The notes: a model not told the origin generated them from the letters alone. Shown: positions 1-7,113, numbered from the stretch's first letter. The stretch: 7,537 bases of DNA from PVC group bacterium (GCA_003565195.1 PXCX01000016.1:1-7537); one strand, 5' to 3'. Numbers and translations are program-made.

Positions 1-361
1 CGGCGCGAATGCGGTCGCGCGAAGGGGAACCGATCTGCTCCAGAAACGGTAGCAGGGCCTCGCGCATTTCCGGGGGATAACGCCGTAGTTTGCGGGGATC
101 CGGATCGAGAATCTCGGGATACTTGTCGCCCAACCGTTCGCGCAACAGAGGTTCGTTATAGGTGATCTCGGAACGTTTTTCGAGTACCAGGAACAGGGTT
201 TCATCGCCAACGGTTACCGACGCATGATCCTTGCCGGCGGCCGCCAGCAACTCCATGATGCGGGCGCGTAACCCCTGCCGTTCCTCTTCCATGGCCGCGA
301 TTTCATCTTCTACCTGGCGATATTCCTGCAGTAATGCCTGTAATGCTTCCTGGGTTTCCAT
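1..361 (-). CDS. Hypothetical coiled-coil protein, N-terminal part (cut by window edge)
   Basis: This gene was read by hand from an ATG at 361; its 120 visible codons are open to the left edge, so the C-terminus is missing. The start has a good ribosome binding site (GGAG, then ACGAACA, then ATG). Residues 1-40 are rich in Glu, Gln, Arg and Leu with heptad-like spacing (METQEALQALLQEYRQVEDE...), suggesting a short coiled coil. It is followed by a beta-rich stretch (ASVTVGDETLFLVLEKRSEITY, here split from its neighbours) and a charged helical part containing LRERLGDKYPEIL and a Pro-rich turn. I do not recognise the family with confidence. The layout is faintly reminiscent of small phage-encoded accessory proteins, but no phage gene lies nearby. 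It follows the SDR gene after a 98-base gap on the same strand. Coding is well supported by the RBS and the absence of stops; function is unknown. Confidence 0.7.
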   Translation of the reverse strand, partial: METQEALQALLQEYRQVEDEIAAMEEERQGLRARIMELLAAAGKDHASVTVGDETLFLVLEKRSEITYNEPLLRERLGDKYPEILDPDPRKLRRYPPEMREALLPFLEQIGSPSRDRIRA

Positions 362-378
362 TGTTCGTCTCCGCTGGG

Positions 379-406
379 GGAACGCGTCACGCCGGGATTG
401 CGTTCC
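379..406 (-). repeat. Small inverted repeat in the gap upstream of the hypothetical gene
   Basis: A perfect 7-bp inverted repeat (GGAACGC at 379-385, GCGTTCC at 400-406) encloses a 14-base loop. It lies about 20 bases upstream of the start at 361. No T-run follows on the minus strand, so it does not look like an intrinsic terminator. It could be a weak mRNA hairpin near the ribosome binding site, or chance. The rest of the 362-459 gap shows nothing else I can identify. Confidence 0.3.
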
Positions 407-459
407 GTCTATCCTTCAAATGACTCCATTCGCTTCCTCAAAACACCGATTCCATCCCA

Positions 460-1233
460 TCAAAAGACCCGACTGGTGGCGCCGCCGTCAACCACAAGGC
501 ACGTCCCGCTGATAAAACTGCCGGCTTCGCTGGCCAGTAACAGGGCCGGTCCCGCAATCTCGTCCGGGCGGCCCCAGCGGCCCAACGCCGTGCGCGCCGC
601 CAACGTGTCTTGCTGTTCCTTGCTCAGGATCGACATCGGCATCTCGGTGGCAATCGGGCCGGGAGCGATGCAATTGACCGTGATCCCGTAAGATCCCAGA
701 TCCAGGGCGTTGGCCTTGGCCATGCCGATCAAGGCCGCTTTGGTCGCCGAATAACCGTTCCGTTCCGGGGTACTTGCCAGACCCATGATCGATGAAATAT
801 GAATCACGCGTCCCCAACGGCGTTTCTTCATTGCCGGCACGATCGCCCGCGTCATGGCCATGACACTGTTCAGATTGAGTTCGACAAGATAATCCCAGTT
901 TTGATCGTCAATTTGGTCGATCGCCTGCGGAATATTCCAGCCGGCATTGTTGACCAGGATATCAATGGCGTCGAAACGTTTCAACGCTTCGGCGGCAACC
1001 CGCGAAACATCCTCGCGACGCGCCATGTCGCCCGTGACGGATTCAACGCGAACGCCGGTTTCTTCGCCAATGGCGCCGGCCGCCGCCGTCAGAGATTGTT
1101 CGCCACGACTGCAAAGCAACAAATCGGCGCCCGCCCGCGCAAATTCCAAAGCGATGGCGCGGCCGATCCCCTTGCTTGCGCCCGTGACCAGCGCCGTACG
1201 GCCGCGCAAATCAAACATGGTCTCAGATTTCAT
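460..1233 (-). CDS. Short-chain dehydrogenase/reductase, FabG-like (NAD(P)-dependent)
   Basis: A classical SDR oxidoreductase of 257 residues, close to the roughly 250 usual for the family. Visible motifs, numbered from the ATG at 1233: Rossmann glycine motif TGASKGIG at about 17-24, an acidic residue in TGDM near 69 that contacts adenine in the family, NNAG at about 95-98, the catalytic Asn in LNLNS near 122, catalytic Ser near 148 (HISSIMG), and YSATK with Tyr 161 and Lys 165, the normal 13-residue Ser-Tyr spacing. APGPIATEM follows, as in the family, and the C-terminus has the usual SGTCLVVDGG. A GTG at 1239 would add two residues, but the GGAG lies five bases before the ATG at 1233 and almost touches the GTG, so 1233 is preferred. 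Substrate cannot be read: 3-oxoacyl-ACP reductase, sugar/polyol or other alcohol dehydrogenase are all possible. The start overlaps the end of pyrD by 11 bases, implying coupled translation. Confidence 0.93.
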   Translation of the reverse strand: MKSETMFDLRGRTALVTGASKGIGRAIALEFARAGADLLLCSRGEQSLTAAAGAIGEETGVRVESVTGDMARREDVSRVAAEALKRFDAIDILVNNAGWNIPQAIDQIDDQNWDYLVELNLNSVMAMTRAIVPAMKKRRWGRVIHISSIMGLASTPERNGYSATKAALIGMAKANALDLGSYGITVNCIAPGPIATEMPMSILSKEQQDTLAARTALGRWGRPDEIAGPALLLASEAGSFISGTCLVVDGGATSRVF

Positions 1234-2197
1234 GAACACTCCCTATCTTTTGAGTGATGGTTGTCGAATGTTTCCTGCAATACGTTTCGAGTCCCGTCTT
1301 GATCTCCACAAAGACGTTGGGATTCACAAACCAGGCGGTCCCGATCCCGACGGCCGTCGCGCCGGCCATGATGTATTCCAAGGCATCTTCCCATGTGGCG
1401 ATTCCGCCGATCCCGATGATCGGGACCGTTCCGCGCCGGCATTCCGGAATCGTGCGGTAACATTCATGCACCATCTGGATGCCGACCGGTTTGATCGCCG
1501 GCCCCGACAGGCCGCCGGTTTTGTTGCCCAAATAGTAACTGCCGGTATGGACATTGATCGCCATGCCGCGCAACGTGTTGATCATCGACAAACCATCCGT
1601 GCCGCCGGCAATCGCGCCTTTGGCCGGCTCGCTGATATCGGTGACGTTCGGCGTCATTTTGGTGAGGCTAAAGACATCGCGACGCAAAGGTTGACATGCC
1701 GCCCGAACCGCCTTCTCGACGGTCCGCGGATCGACCCCGAAGGCAACGCCGCCAGCGCAGATATTCGGACAGGAAACGTTGATTTCGATCCCGGCAATCG
1801 CTTCATCATGGTCATGTTCCATCAAAAATTCGCTTAAGCGGCCGAACTCGTCAACCTGGCCGGCTGAGATATTAACAATGATCGGCAGATTATAGTTTGC
1901 CAATCTCGGTAACTCTTCCCTGACGAACACTGCCGCGCCGCTGTTTTGAAGGCCGATTGAGTTCAACAGGCCCGTACGCGTTTCGACCACGCGCATTTCA
2001 CGATTGCCCGATCGTGCTTCAAGCGTGACCCCCTTGGTTACGAAAGCACCCAGGGCATCGATGATTTGCGGCGAGTTTTCTAGATCATTGATTTCATCGC
2101 TCGTTCCAGAGGTCCCGGATGCCGTCAGTAACGGCGTGGCGAGCGATACCTGCTTGAGTTTTACCGCCAGTTCAGAGCGGACTGTTTTCTTGTTCAT
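1223..2197 (-). CDS. pyrD: Dihydroorotate dehydrogenase, class 1B catalytic subunit (PyrD)
   Basis: An FMN-containing TIM-barrel enzyme that oxidises dihydroorotate to orotate, the fourth step of pyrimidine synthesis, in the cytoplasm. It has 324 residues from the chosen ATG, slightly longer than the usual 300-310. Visible family motifs: LATPLLTASGTSG near the N-terminus, FVTKGVTLEAR with Lys 55, NSIGLQNSG, NVSCPN with catalytic Cys 143 (class 1; class 2 uses Ser), KMTPNVTDI with Lys 180, SMINTLRGM, KTGGLSGPAIKP, and the FMN phosphate-binding pair GIGGI and GIGTA. The AFGVDP and PNVTDI patterns fit subtype 1B, which passes electrons to PyrK; the PyrK-like gene is directly upstream. The open frame continues to an ATG at 2284, but that would overlap the upstream gene by 113 bases and its residues look unlike the family. 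At 2197 there is only a weak GAGA before the ATG, so translation is probably coupled through the 26-base overlap with the preceding gene. Confidence 0.95.
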   Translation of the reverse strand: MNKKTVRSELAVKLKQVSLATPLLTASGTSGTSDEINDLENSPQIIDALGAFVTKGVTLEARSGNREMRVVETRTGLLNSIGLQNSGAAVFVREELPRLANYNLPIIVNISAGQVDEFGRLSEFLMEHDHDEAIAGIEINVSCPNICAGGVAFGVDPRTVEKAVRAACQPLRRDVFSLTKMTPNVTDISEPAKGAIAGGTDGLSMINTLRGMAINVHTGSYYLGNKTGGLSGPAIKPVGIQMVHECYRTIPECRRGTVPIIGIGGIATWEDALEYIMAGATAVGIGTAWFVNPNVFVEIKTGLETYCRKHSTTITQKIGSVHEI

Positions 2198-3956
2198 GCC
2201 ATATGATCTCGTTTGCATCGAATACAGGACCTTCCTTGCAGACTCGCGAATAACCGCTGCGGCCGCTGGTGGTCCGGCATACACACGAAAGGCATACCCC
2301 GATCCCGCAGGCCATCCGTTTTTCCATCAAAACATACAAGCGGATTCCGACATGCCGGGTAATTTCATGGATGGCTTGCATCATGGGGGGCGGACCACAG
2401 GTGAAGGCAACCACTGGCTTGTCGAAAGGGTGCCTCGTCAAGCTGCGCCTATACAAATCGCTGATCGGGCCCTGCATGTGATTGGCCGGTGGTACGATGT
2501 CGCGAATATCGCCGGTTTTATCATAGGAAACATAAATATTGTTCCGTTCGACTCCCGTTTGCAGCAGATCATCCACATATATATGGATGTCCTTACCTTC
2601 GGCCGCATGGATCCGGGCCAGCGGCTCGTCCTCGAGGTCGTGCTGTTCGTGTCGCAAACGATAGCGTAAATGGTCCAAACTTTCAATGCCGATGAATGCC
2701 TTGACCGGAACGGAACAAAACCGCAGCGCTTGCACAAGGTATACCAGGGGCGCCATGCCTACGCCTCCGCCAATGACGTGAACTTCGCCAATGTCTTGAT
2801 CAATCAGTTTGGCAAGCTTAAACGGCTGACCGAGGGGGCCGATCATGTCAATCATCATATCCTTTTTCAAATCCTGCATTTCCCGGGTGCCTTTACCGGT
2901 GGGAAGAACTTTAAAAAATACCTCGAAGGTATCGGGCCGCACGGGATGCAGTATGGTTGCCACATGGCGTGGAAGGCGTAGACGGGTGAGATAGTCGGCC
3001 GGGAAACCTTTGTGAAAGGCACGATGAATACCAAACGGCCGCTTGAGATAAGTCGCCGGCGCATCCCGGAAAGAGGTTTTGAATGCCTGCCATGAAAATT
3101 CACGGACGCCACCCGCCGACGCCCGGGGCCGGGTGGCCGACATGATGAATTGCAGCGGAACGATCCCGGCCAGTTCCGGAGCCTCAAACCGGAGTTTGCG
3201 ATACGGACTGTCCTTGTCGCCAACAACAATATGGTCGAGAATGCGTGCGCGGAAGCTGGCAATTTTGTCGCGGGCCGGCTCAACAGGGGCTGGTTTTGAC
3301 AAAACCGAATCCCGAAACATGTTCTCGATCGGCAGGCAAAGATCCGGATACGTCTCGGCAGATCGTTCGCATAGTTGGTCGAATGCCATGAAAAGACCGC
3401 GTTTCCAAGCCGTGCTGCGGGATGCCTCGCGGCGGGCCTGCATGTCGCGCGTGGAAAGCGTGATCATTACCGCAAGATCTTCGAAACGATCGTTATCGTT
3501 TTCGTTGATTTTAATGGCGGCATCCGCCAGGATGGTCGGATCCTGATCGGAAAAGAAAAAAAACAACCGTTGCCGGCCGCCAGGCGGACCAAAAACCGCG
3601 ACCGCCGTATCCGGTTGCGAACGGTCCATGCCCTTGGCAGAAGACAAACCGAATGTTCCCGGCTCGATCCGGGTGTTGTCGATCCGGGACAGGCGCCAGC
3701 CGTCTTGTTTGAGGATCTGCTCGATCAGCGCTAGACAGAAAGAATAATACGTCCGCCGGTTCCTGTCGCTGTCGGCGCAGACATCACCGATATCGCCGTC
3801 CGCAAAATCGCCGCATGCATCCCGCAGCCGGGCCGGCATGATGTCAGGTACGGTGTCCCATGTGATCGATTCGGGATGGGTCGTGTCCCCGCCGAATACG
3901 TGCGCCATGACCCGGAGGTAGCAATCCAGTTCAGCCGTCTGCGTCGGCGATATCAT
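2172..3956 (-). CDS. pyrK: PyrK-like dihydroorotate dehydrogenase electron-transfer subunit with large N-terminal extension
   Basis: The 594 residues are more than double a normal PyrK (about 250). Residues ~235-594 match PyrK in order: ferredoxin-reductase-like FAD domain with LKRPFGIHR at 304-312 (the RPxS/G flavin motif), KGTREMQDLK, GPLGQPF at 373-379, NAD-binding VIGGGVGMAPL at 394-404, CGPPPMM at 520-526, and a C-terminal 2Fe-2S site with Cys 550, 555, 558 and 573 (C-x4-C-x2-C-x14-C) ending YSRVCKEGPVF. It should carry electrons from PyrD FMN through 2Fe-2S and FAD to NAD+. Two insertions, about 277-303 and 314-340, flank the flavin motif. Residues 1-~230 are an extra domain I do not recognise: soluble, with an acidic stretch near 48-64, an FFFFF-like strand (LFFFFSDQ) near 131-138 and no membrane segments. 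ATG 3956 is the first in-frame start and lacks a clear ribosome binding site; a short ORF overlaps it by ATGA. The end overlaps pyrD. The PyrK assignment of the C-terminal part is strong; the symbol covers only that part. Confidence 0.9.
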   Translation of the reverse strand: MISPTQTAELDCYLRVMAHVFGGDTTHPESITWDTVPDIMPARLRDACGDFADGDIGDVCADSDRNRRTYYSFCLALIEQILKQDGWRLSRIDNTRIEPGTFGLSSAKGMDRSQPDTAVAVFGPPGGRQRLFFFFSDQDPTILADAAIKINENDNDRFEDLAVMITLSTRDMQARREASRSTAWKRGLFMAFDQLCERSAETYPDLCLPIENMFRDSVLSKPAPVEPARDKIASFRARILDHIVVGDKDSPYRKLRFEAPELAGIVPLQFIMSATRPRASAGGVREFSWQAFKTSFRDAPATYLKRPFGIHRAFHKGFPADYLTRLRLPRHVATILHPVRPDTFEVFFKVLPTGKGTREMQDLKKDMMIDMIGPLGQPFKLAKLIDQDIGEVHVIGGGVGMAPLVYLVQALRFCSVPVKAFIGIESLDHLRYRLRHEQHDLEDEPLARIHAAEGKDIHIYVDDLLQTGVERNNIYVSYDKTGDIRDIVPPANHMQGPISDLYRRSLTRHPFDKPVVAFTCGPPPMMQAIHEITRHVGIRLYVLMEKRMACGIGVCLSCVCRTTSGRSGYSRVCKEGPVFDANEIIWHEQENSPL

Positions 3957-3991
3957 CCCGAGTGTCTGCCGTTCGTGTAGGCGGTATGCAT
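3953..3991 (-). CDS. Possible 12-codon leader ORF coupled to the PyrK-like gene
   Basis: On the minus strand a run of six G lies six bases before an ATG at 3991, which opens MHTAYTNGRHSG and stops with TGA at 3953-3955. That stop shares bases with the ATG at 3956 of the PyrK-like gene (ATGA). An ATG at 3997 gives two more residues, but then the G-run touches it. The downstream gene has no good ribosome binding site of its own, so termination-reinitiation from this ORF would explain its translation. A 5-bp inverted repeat (4003-4007 with 3984-3988) could enclose the G-run and the ATG in a small hairpin. Leader peptides do regulate some pyrimidine operons (for example the pyrBI leader of E. coli), but this one has no pyrimidine-linked feature that I can see. 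An ORF this short may be chance. Confidence 0.35.
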   Translation of the reverse strand: MHTAYTNGRHSG

Positions 3992-4023
3992 GGACATCCC
4001 CCCATACTCACATGCCACGGGAC

Positions 4024-4737
4024 TCAATATTTGACCGAACAACCGTAGGGACGCGTGACGGCGTTCTCGATTTCTTCGCCGGCCAAGGCCGCATCGAGTG
4101 CCGCTTCGACGTAGTTCTTTGCCGTTTCGACATCTTCGGGTCGCCGGCTCGGATTGTCGTCGATCGCACCCATGTAAAGCAAGGTGCCCTCGGGATCGAT
4201 GACGAACATTTCCGGCGTTGTACGCGCACGGTATGCGCGACCGACATCGCCCTCGGGGTCAAGCAAAATCGCAGTCGGCGTCGATTCGCGTTCCGCCGCG
4301 AGTTCTTTCCATTGTTCCGGCTTGAAATAACCTTGCTTGCCGGGTGCCGACGAGCAAATCCCCAACCAGACAACGCCTTTTTCCATGTATTTATTCTGCA
4401 ATCTTTGCATATTGCCGGTGCTGTAATGTTTTACCACGAACGGACAGTCGTAGTTAATCCATTCAAGCACGACAAACTGGCCATGGAAGTCCGATAAGCT
4501 AACCTCTTCGCCATCCAGGTTTGGCAGGGTGAAATCCGGTGCCGGATGCCCGACTGCCGGAATTTCGACCGCTGGATCCTCGACCGCTGGTGCTTCAACT
4601 GCCGGTTGCTCGATTTCCGGCGTCACCACCGCCGGTTCCTCGGCGTCCAATTCATCGGCCGCCGGGGGGGCTTCAGGGCAGGCCGTCATAAACACGACCG
4701 TTAGTAACACTGTGATTGCCATAATGATGCGCTTCAT
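4024..4737 (-). CDS. Redoxin-like lipoprotein (AhpC/TSA-related, PRX-like)
   Basis: The 237 residues begin with a lipoprotein signal: MKR, a hydrophobic stretch, and Cys 20 in FMTAC, a lipobox with Met rather than Leu at -3. Residues ~21-65 are an acidic, Pro-rich tether containing pentapeptide repeats, so the domain stands off the membrane. Residues ~62-237 are a thioredoxin-fold redoxin: GHPAPDFTLPNLDGEEVSL, then the active-site region NYDCPFVVKHYSTGN with Cys 98, GVVWLGICSSAPGKQGY with Cys 128, and TTPEMFVIDPEGTLLYMGAID containing the cis-Pro loop. There is no CXXC, so Cys 98 resembles a peroxidatic cysteine; a C-terminal Cys 233 (YGCSVKY) may be a resolving or regulatory partner. The role is probably peroxide or thiol reduction outside the cytoplasm, with DsbD as a plausible electron donor because it is encoded 111 bases upstream. 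The start has an excellent ribosome binding site (GAGGAG, eight bases before ATG when counted from GGAG's end region). Substrate is unknown. Confidence 0.88.
   Translation of the reverse strand: MKRIIMAITVLLTVVFMTACPEAPPAADELDAEEPAVVTPEIEQPAVEAPAVEDPAVEIPAVGHPAPDFTLPNLDGEEVSLSDFHGQFVVLEWINYDCPFVVKHYSTGNMQRLQNKYMEKGVVWLGICSSAPGKQGYFKPEQWKELAAERESTPTAILLDPEGDVGRAYRARTTPEMFVIDPEGTLLYMGAIDDNPSRRPEDVETAKNYVEAALDAALAGEEIENAVTRPYGCSVKY
4543..4632 (-). repeat. Pentapeptide repeat region coding the lipoprotein tether
   Basis: Residues 36-65 of the redoxin lipoprotein read as six consecutive pentads: AVVTP, EIEQP, AVEAP, AVEDP, AVEIP, AVGHP. The underlying 15-bp DNA units are imperfect copies with many third-base differences, so the repeat is selected at protein level or is old. 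It encodes a stiff, acidic Pro-rich spacer between the lipidated Cys 20 and the redoxin domain. Repeat number could vary between strains. Confidence 0.75.
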
Positions 4738-4808
4738 TTGCTTTCTCCTCAGTTTATGGGATTCCTGTCGTTTAGAAGTCTACCTTAACACTACTGACGA
4801 AAAAAACA

Positions 4809-4837
4809 AGAATAATTGTGCGGATAATCGGTGTCGG
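4809..4837 (-). promoter_or_regulatory. Weak candidate promoter for the redoxin gene
   Basis: In the 111-base gap between dsbD and the redoxin gene, the minus strand has CCGACA (4832-4837) and TATTCT (4809-4814) separated by exactly 17 bases. Each matches four of six consensus bases of a housekeeping sigma promoter. This level of match is common by chance. The same gap holds a tandem 7-bp duplication (GGTGTCG twice, plus strand, 4830-4843) and a seven-T run on the minus strand just after the -10, with no stem before it that would make a terminator. If real, it would let the redoxin and the genes after it be transcribed apart from dsbD. Confidence 0.2.
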
Positions 4838-4848
4838 GTGTCGTTTTC

Positions 4849-7113
4849 TTATGGTTGATGATCCGTTGCTTGGGGCCAGGCGCTGTTTATAATCAAAGCG
4901 CGTGGTAAATCTTGCGTGTCGGCAACGGTTGCGGGAAGCACCAAAACGGCCCGCAACCGTTTGTCTTGCGGCACGGAACCTTCCGGCCTCAACGGGATAT
5001 ACGCGCGCTCGCCTTCCCTTTGCCAACGATAGGGACCAGTACGCAGGAACCCGGTTTGAGCCGGGAAAAACTCCGACCGCATGACTGTATCCACGGCGAT
5101 ACCCTGCGGCGGCGTGACCCAAAGCCGGTATCCGTCGTCACCGTTATTTACCTTGAAACTCCAGTCCGGGTCGGCCACCGGCAGTCGTTCATCGGTGCGA
5201 TCGAAAGCGGTTTGCCATTCCGCGGCCGCGGCCGATGGTTCATCGCGGACATCGAGTTGCAGCGTCAGGACGTCGTCCTGAACGATACAGATATCTTTGC
5301 AAACCTGCCATTCGACATCGACCGTGAACGTTACCGTTTGCCCGGTTTCCAGATCTTGGGGCGCCTGGATTTCGCGGGCCAGCAGCAATTCCTCTTCATG
5401 ACCGAAGGTCGCGAACGGCGGATCATCAAATCGTTGCGGATATGGCCATTGTAAATCACCGGCCGAAAATCCGTCAGGTAGTTGCCAATCAATGATCGGT
5501 TCGATTCCCGAATCGCCGGGATTAAGCCAGTAAACATGCCATTGATCGATGATCTCAAACAGAAGCCCGAGCCGGAACGGGCGACCCGGTTGAATCCATT
5601 CGATGTCGGCAACCAGCCTGGCTTGCGATGGATCGGCTTCCGTCTCGGCTGCCGGCGCCATATCCGCAGCGGCCGGTTCCGGCGTCGCGGTACGCGCTTG
5701 GCGGCGTACCGCATCAAGGTGTTGCAGCATATCCTCGGCATTGATGAAGCCTACCCGACGGGTATTGGGTAGTTCGTTGCCGGTGGCATCCAGAAACACC
5801 ATCGTGGGAACGCCCCGAATAGCGTATTGTTCGCGTATATCGCGTGATTTCGGTGAATCGTAACGGGTCAAATCCGCTTTGAACGTGGCCAACCGTTGTA
5901 ATTCGCGGATCACGGATTCATCGGTAAATGTACGGCGATCCAATTCCAAACAGGGGATACACCAGTCTGCGGTAAAATAAACGACGGTAGTCCGGTTGGC
6001 CGCCGCCACCCGTTCCGGCGTGTGCGGTGTCCATTCAAGCGATGGTTGACGTCCGATCGCGAAGAAAATGATGCCGCCTATCATGGCGCCGACCCCGACG
6101 AGACGCTTCAGCCAAACAAACCAACGGCCCGGAACCGATGAACGTTCCAGAAAGCCGAGATAGATGCCGCCGATAAACAGCGTTAACGGAATCAGGATAA
6201 ACACCAGCGAGGGTTGGAAAGCAAGTGAAAGATAGAAAAAGGCGACCCCGACCAGAACGAATCCGAGTAATTTTTTGACCCAGAGCATCCACTCACCCGA
6301 GCGCGGCATTTTCTGTAACAACCCGGAGAATGTACCCAACACCAGGTACGGCGCACCCAAACCAAGGCTGAGCACGAAAAAGACCATGAATCCAAACCAC
6401 GGATCGGCGCGCTGACCAACTAACGTCAGTAACGCGATAATAGGGGGTCCGATACAGGGAGCGGCAAATATGCCCACCAGCAGACCGGAAAGGAAAATGC
6501 CGGCCAATCCGGCTTTGTGCGTGCCGCCAAGTTTGGCCATAATACCGGGCGGCACCTGTATCTCGTAAAGGCCGAACATGCTCAGCGCAAGCAGGATGAA
6601 CAGCAAGCTTATGCCTACCAGAACCACCCGCGATTGCAGCAATCCTCCGAATAAACCGCCGGTCAGGGCCGCCGCGACACCAAGCACACTGTACATGGTC
6701 GCGATTCCCAGCACGTAGATCAAGGCCTTGCCGAAGACGCGACCAGTACGGTTTTCCGATTGGCCGCCGAAAATCGAAACGGTTACGGCCAGCATCGGAT
6801 AGATGCAGGGTGTCAGATTCAAGGCAAGCCCGATAAGAAACACCAGTACCAAGGCCAACGGCAGACCGCGATCAAAGGCATCGCCGATATCGGTTGTGTC
6901 CGCCGCCGGCGAATCTGCCGGAGAAACAGCCCCGGAAACCGGCGTATCGGACGGCGAACTATCCGAGGCTTCCGCGATCAACGCTCCGGATACGTCTCCA
7001 GTCGAGGCCATTGCCGTGAACTCGATCGGTATCAATACAAGCCATCCCGCGGCCAGGATAACATGAATCCATGCTTTTGGGGAGGTGCGCGTTAAAAACC
7101 GAATATTCATCAT
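4849..7113 (-). CDS. dsbD: DsbD-family thiol:disulfide interchange protein with permuted domain order
   Basis: The 754 residues (E. coli DsbD: about 565) form an inner-membrane protein that moves electrons from cytoplasmic thioredoxin to the periplasm. Order: N-terminal hydrophobic segment (~13-33, signal or anchor); Ser/Ala/Pro-rich linker (~40-80); membrane domain ~82-355 with about eight hydrophobic helices and the Cys pair TPC(103)IYP and APC(220)IGP; thioredoxin domain ~361-475 with WC(385)IPC(388) and cis-Pro GVPT; Ala/Pro linker; C-terminal DsbD alpha-type domain ~500-750 with WHVYWLNPGDSG and WQVC(605)KDIC(609). The protein has exactly six cysteines, matching the three redox pairs. 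In canonical DsbD the alpha domain is N-terminal, so it is permuted here. Two ATGs occur side by side (7113 and 7110); AGGA lies about 11 bases upstream. It leads the gene block, and the redoxin lipoprotein next to it is a likely partner. The family call is firm; the symbol is by family rather than proven orthology. Confidence 0.93.
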   Translation of the reverse strand: MMNIRFLTRTSPKAWIHVILAAGWLVLIPIEFTAMASTGDVSGALIAEASDSSPSDTPVSGAVSPADSPAADTTDIGDAFDRGLPLALVLVFLIGLALNLTPCIYPMLAVTVSIFGGQSENRTGRVFGKALIYVLGIATMYSVLGVAAALTGGLFGGLLQSRVVLVGISLLFILLALSMFGLYEIQVPPGIMAKLGGTHKAGLAGIFLSGLLVGIFAAPCIGPPIIALLTLVGQRADPWFGFMVFFVLSLGLGAPYLVLGTFSGLLQKMPRSGEWMLWVKKLLGFVLVGVAFFYLSLAFQPSLVFILIPLTLFIGGIYLGFLERSSVPGRWFVWLKRLVGVGAMIGGIIFFAIGRQPSLEWTPHTPERVAAANRTTVVYFTADWCIPCLELDRRTFTDESVIRELQRLATFKADLTRYDSPKSRDIREQYAIRGVPTMVFLDATGNELPNTRRVGFINAEDMLQHLDAVRRQARTATPEPAAADMAPAAETEADPSQARLVADIEWIQPGRPFRLGLLFEIIDQWHVYWLNPGDSGIEPIIDWQLPDGFSAGDLQWPYPQRFDDPPFATFGHEEELLLAREIQAPQDLETGQTVTFTVDVEWQVCKDICIVQDDVLTLQLDVRDEPSAAAAEWQTAFDRTDERLPVADPDWSFKVNNGDDGYRLWVTPPQGIAVDTVMRSEFFPAQTGFLRTGPYRWQREGERAYIPLRPEGSVPQDKRLRAVLVLPATVADTQDLPRALIINSAWPQATDHQP

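Noticed and set aside
947..1837. 296-codon plus-strand open frame
   Set aside because: It lies antisense to two well-supported genes (SDR and pyrD), spans their junction, has no recognisable domain and an Arg/Ala/Asp-rich composition typical of the opposite strand of GC-rich coding sequence.
2198..2284. 29-residue N-terminal extension of PyrD from the ATG at 2284
   Set aside because: It would overlap the Fe-S end of the upstream gene by 113 bases, lacks a ribosome binding site and is unlike the family; the ATG at 2197 begins where PyrD homology is expected.
2004..2669. 221-codon plus-strand open frame
   Set aside because: Antisense to pyrD and the PyrK-like gene; no domain or ribosome binding site supports it.
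4912..5454. 180-codon plus-strand open frame
   Set aside because: Antisense to the C-terminal domain of the DsbD-like gene, whose coding is certain from its motifs.
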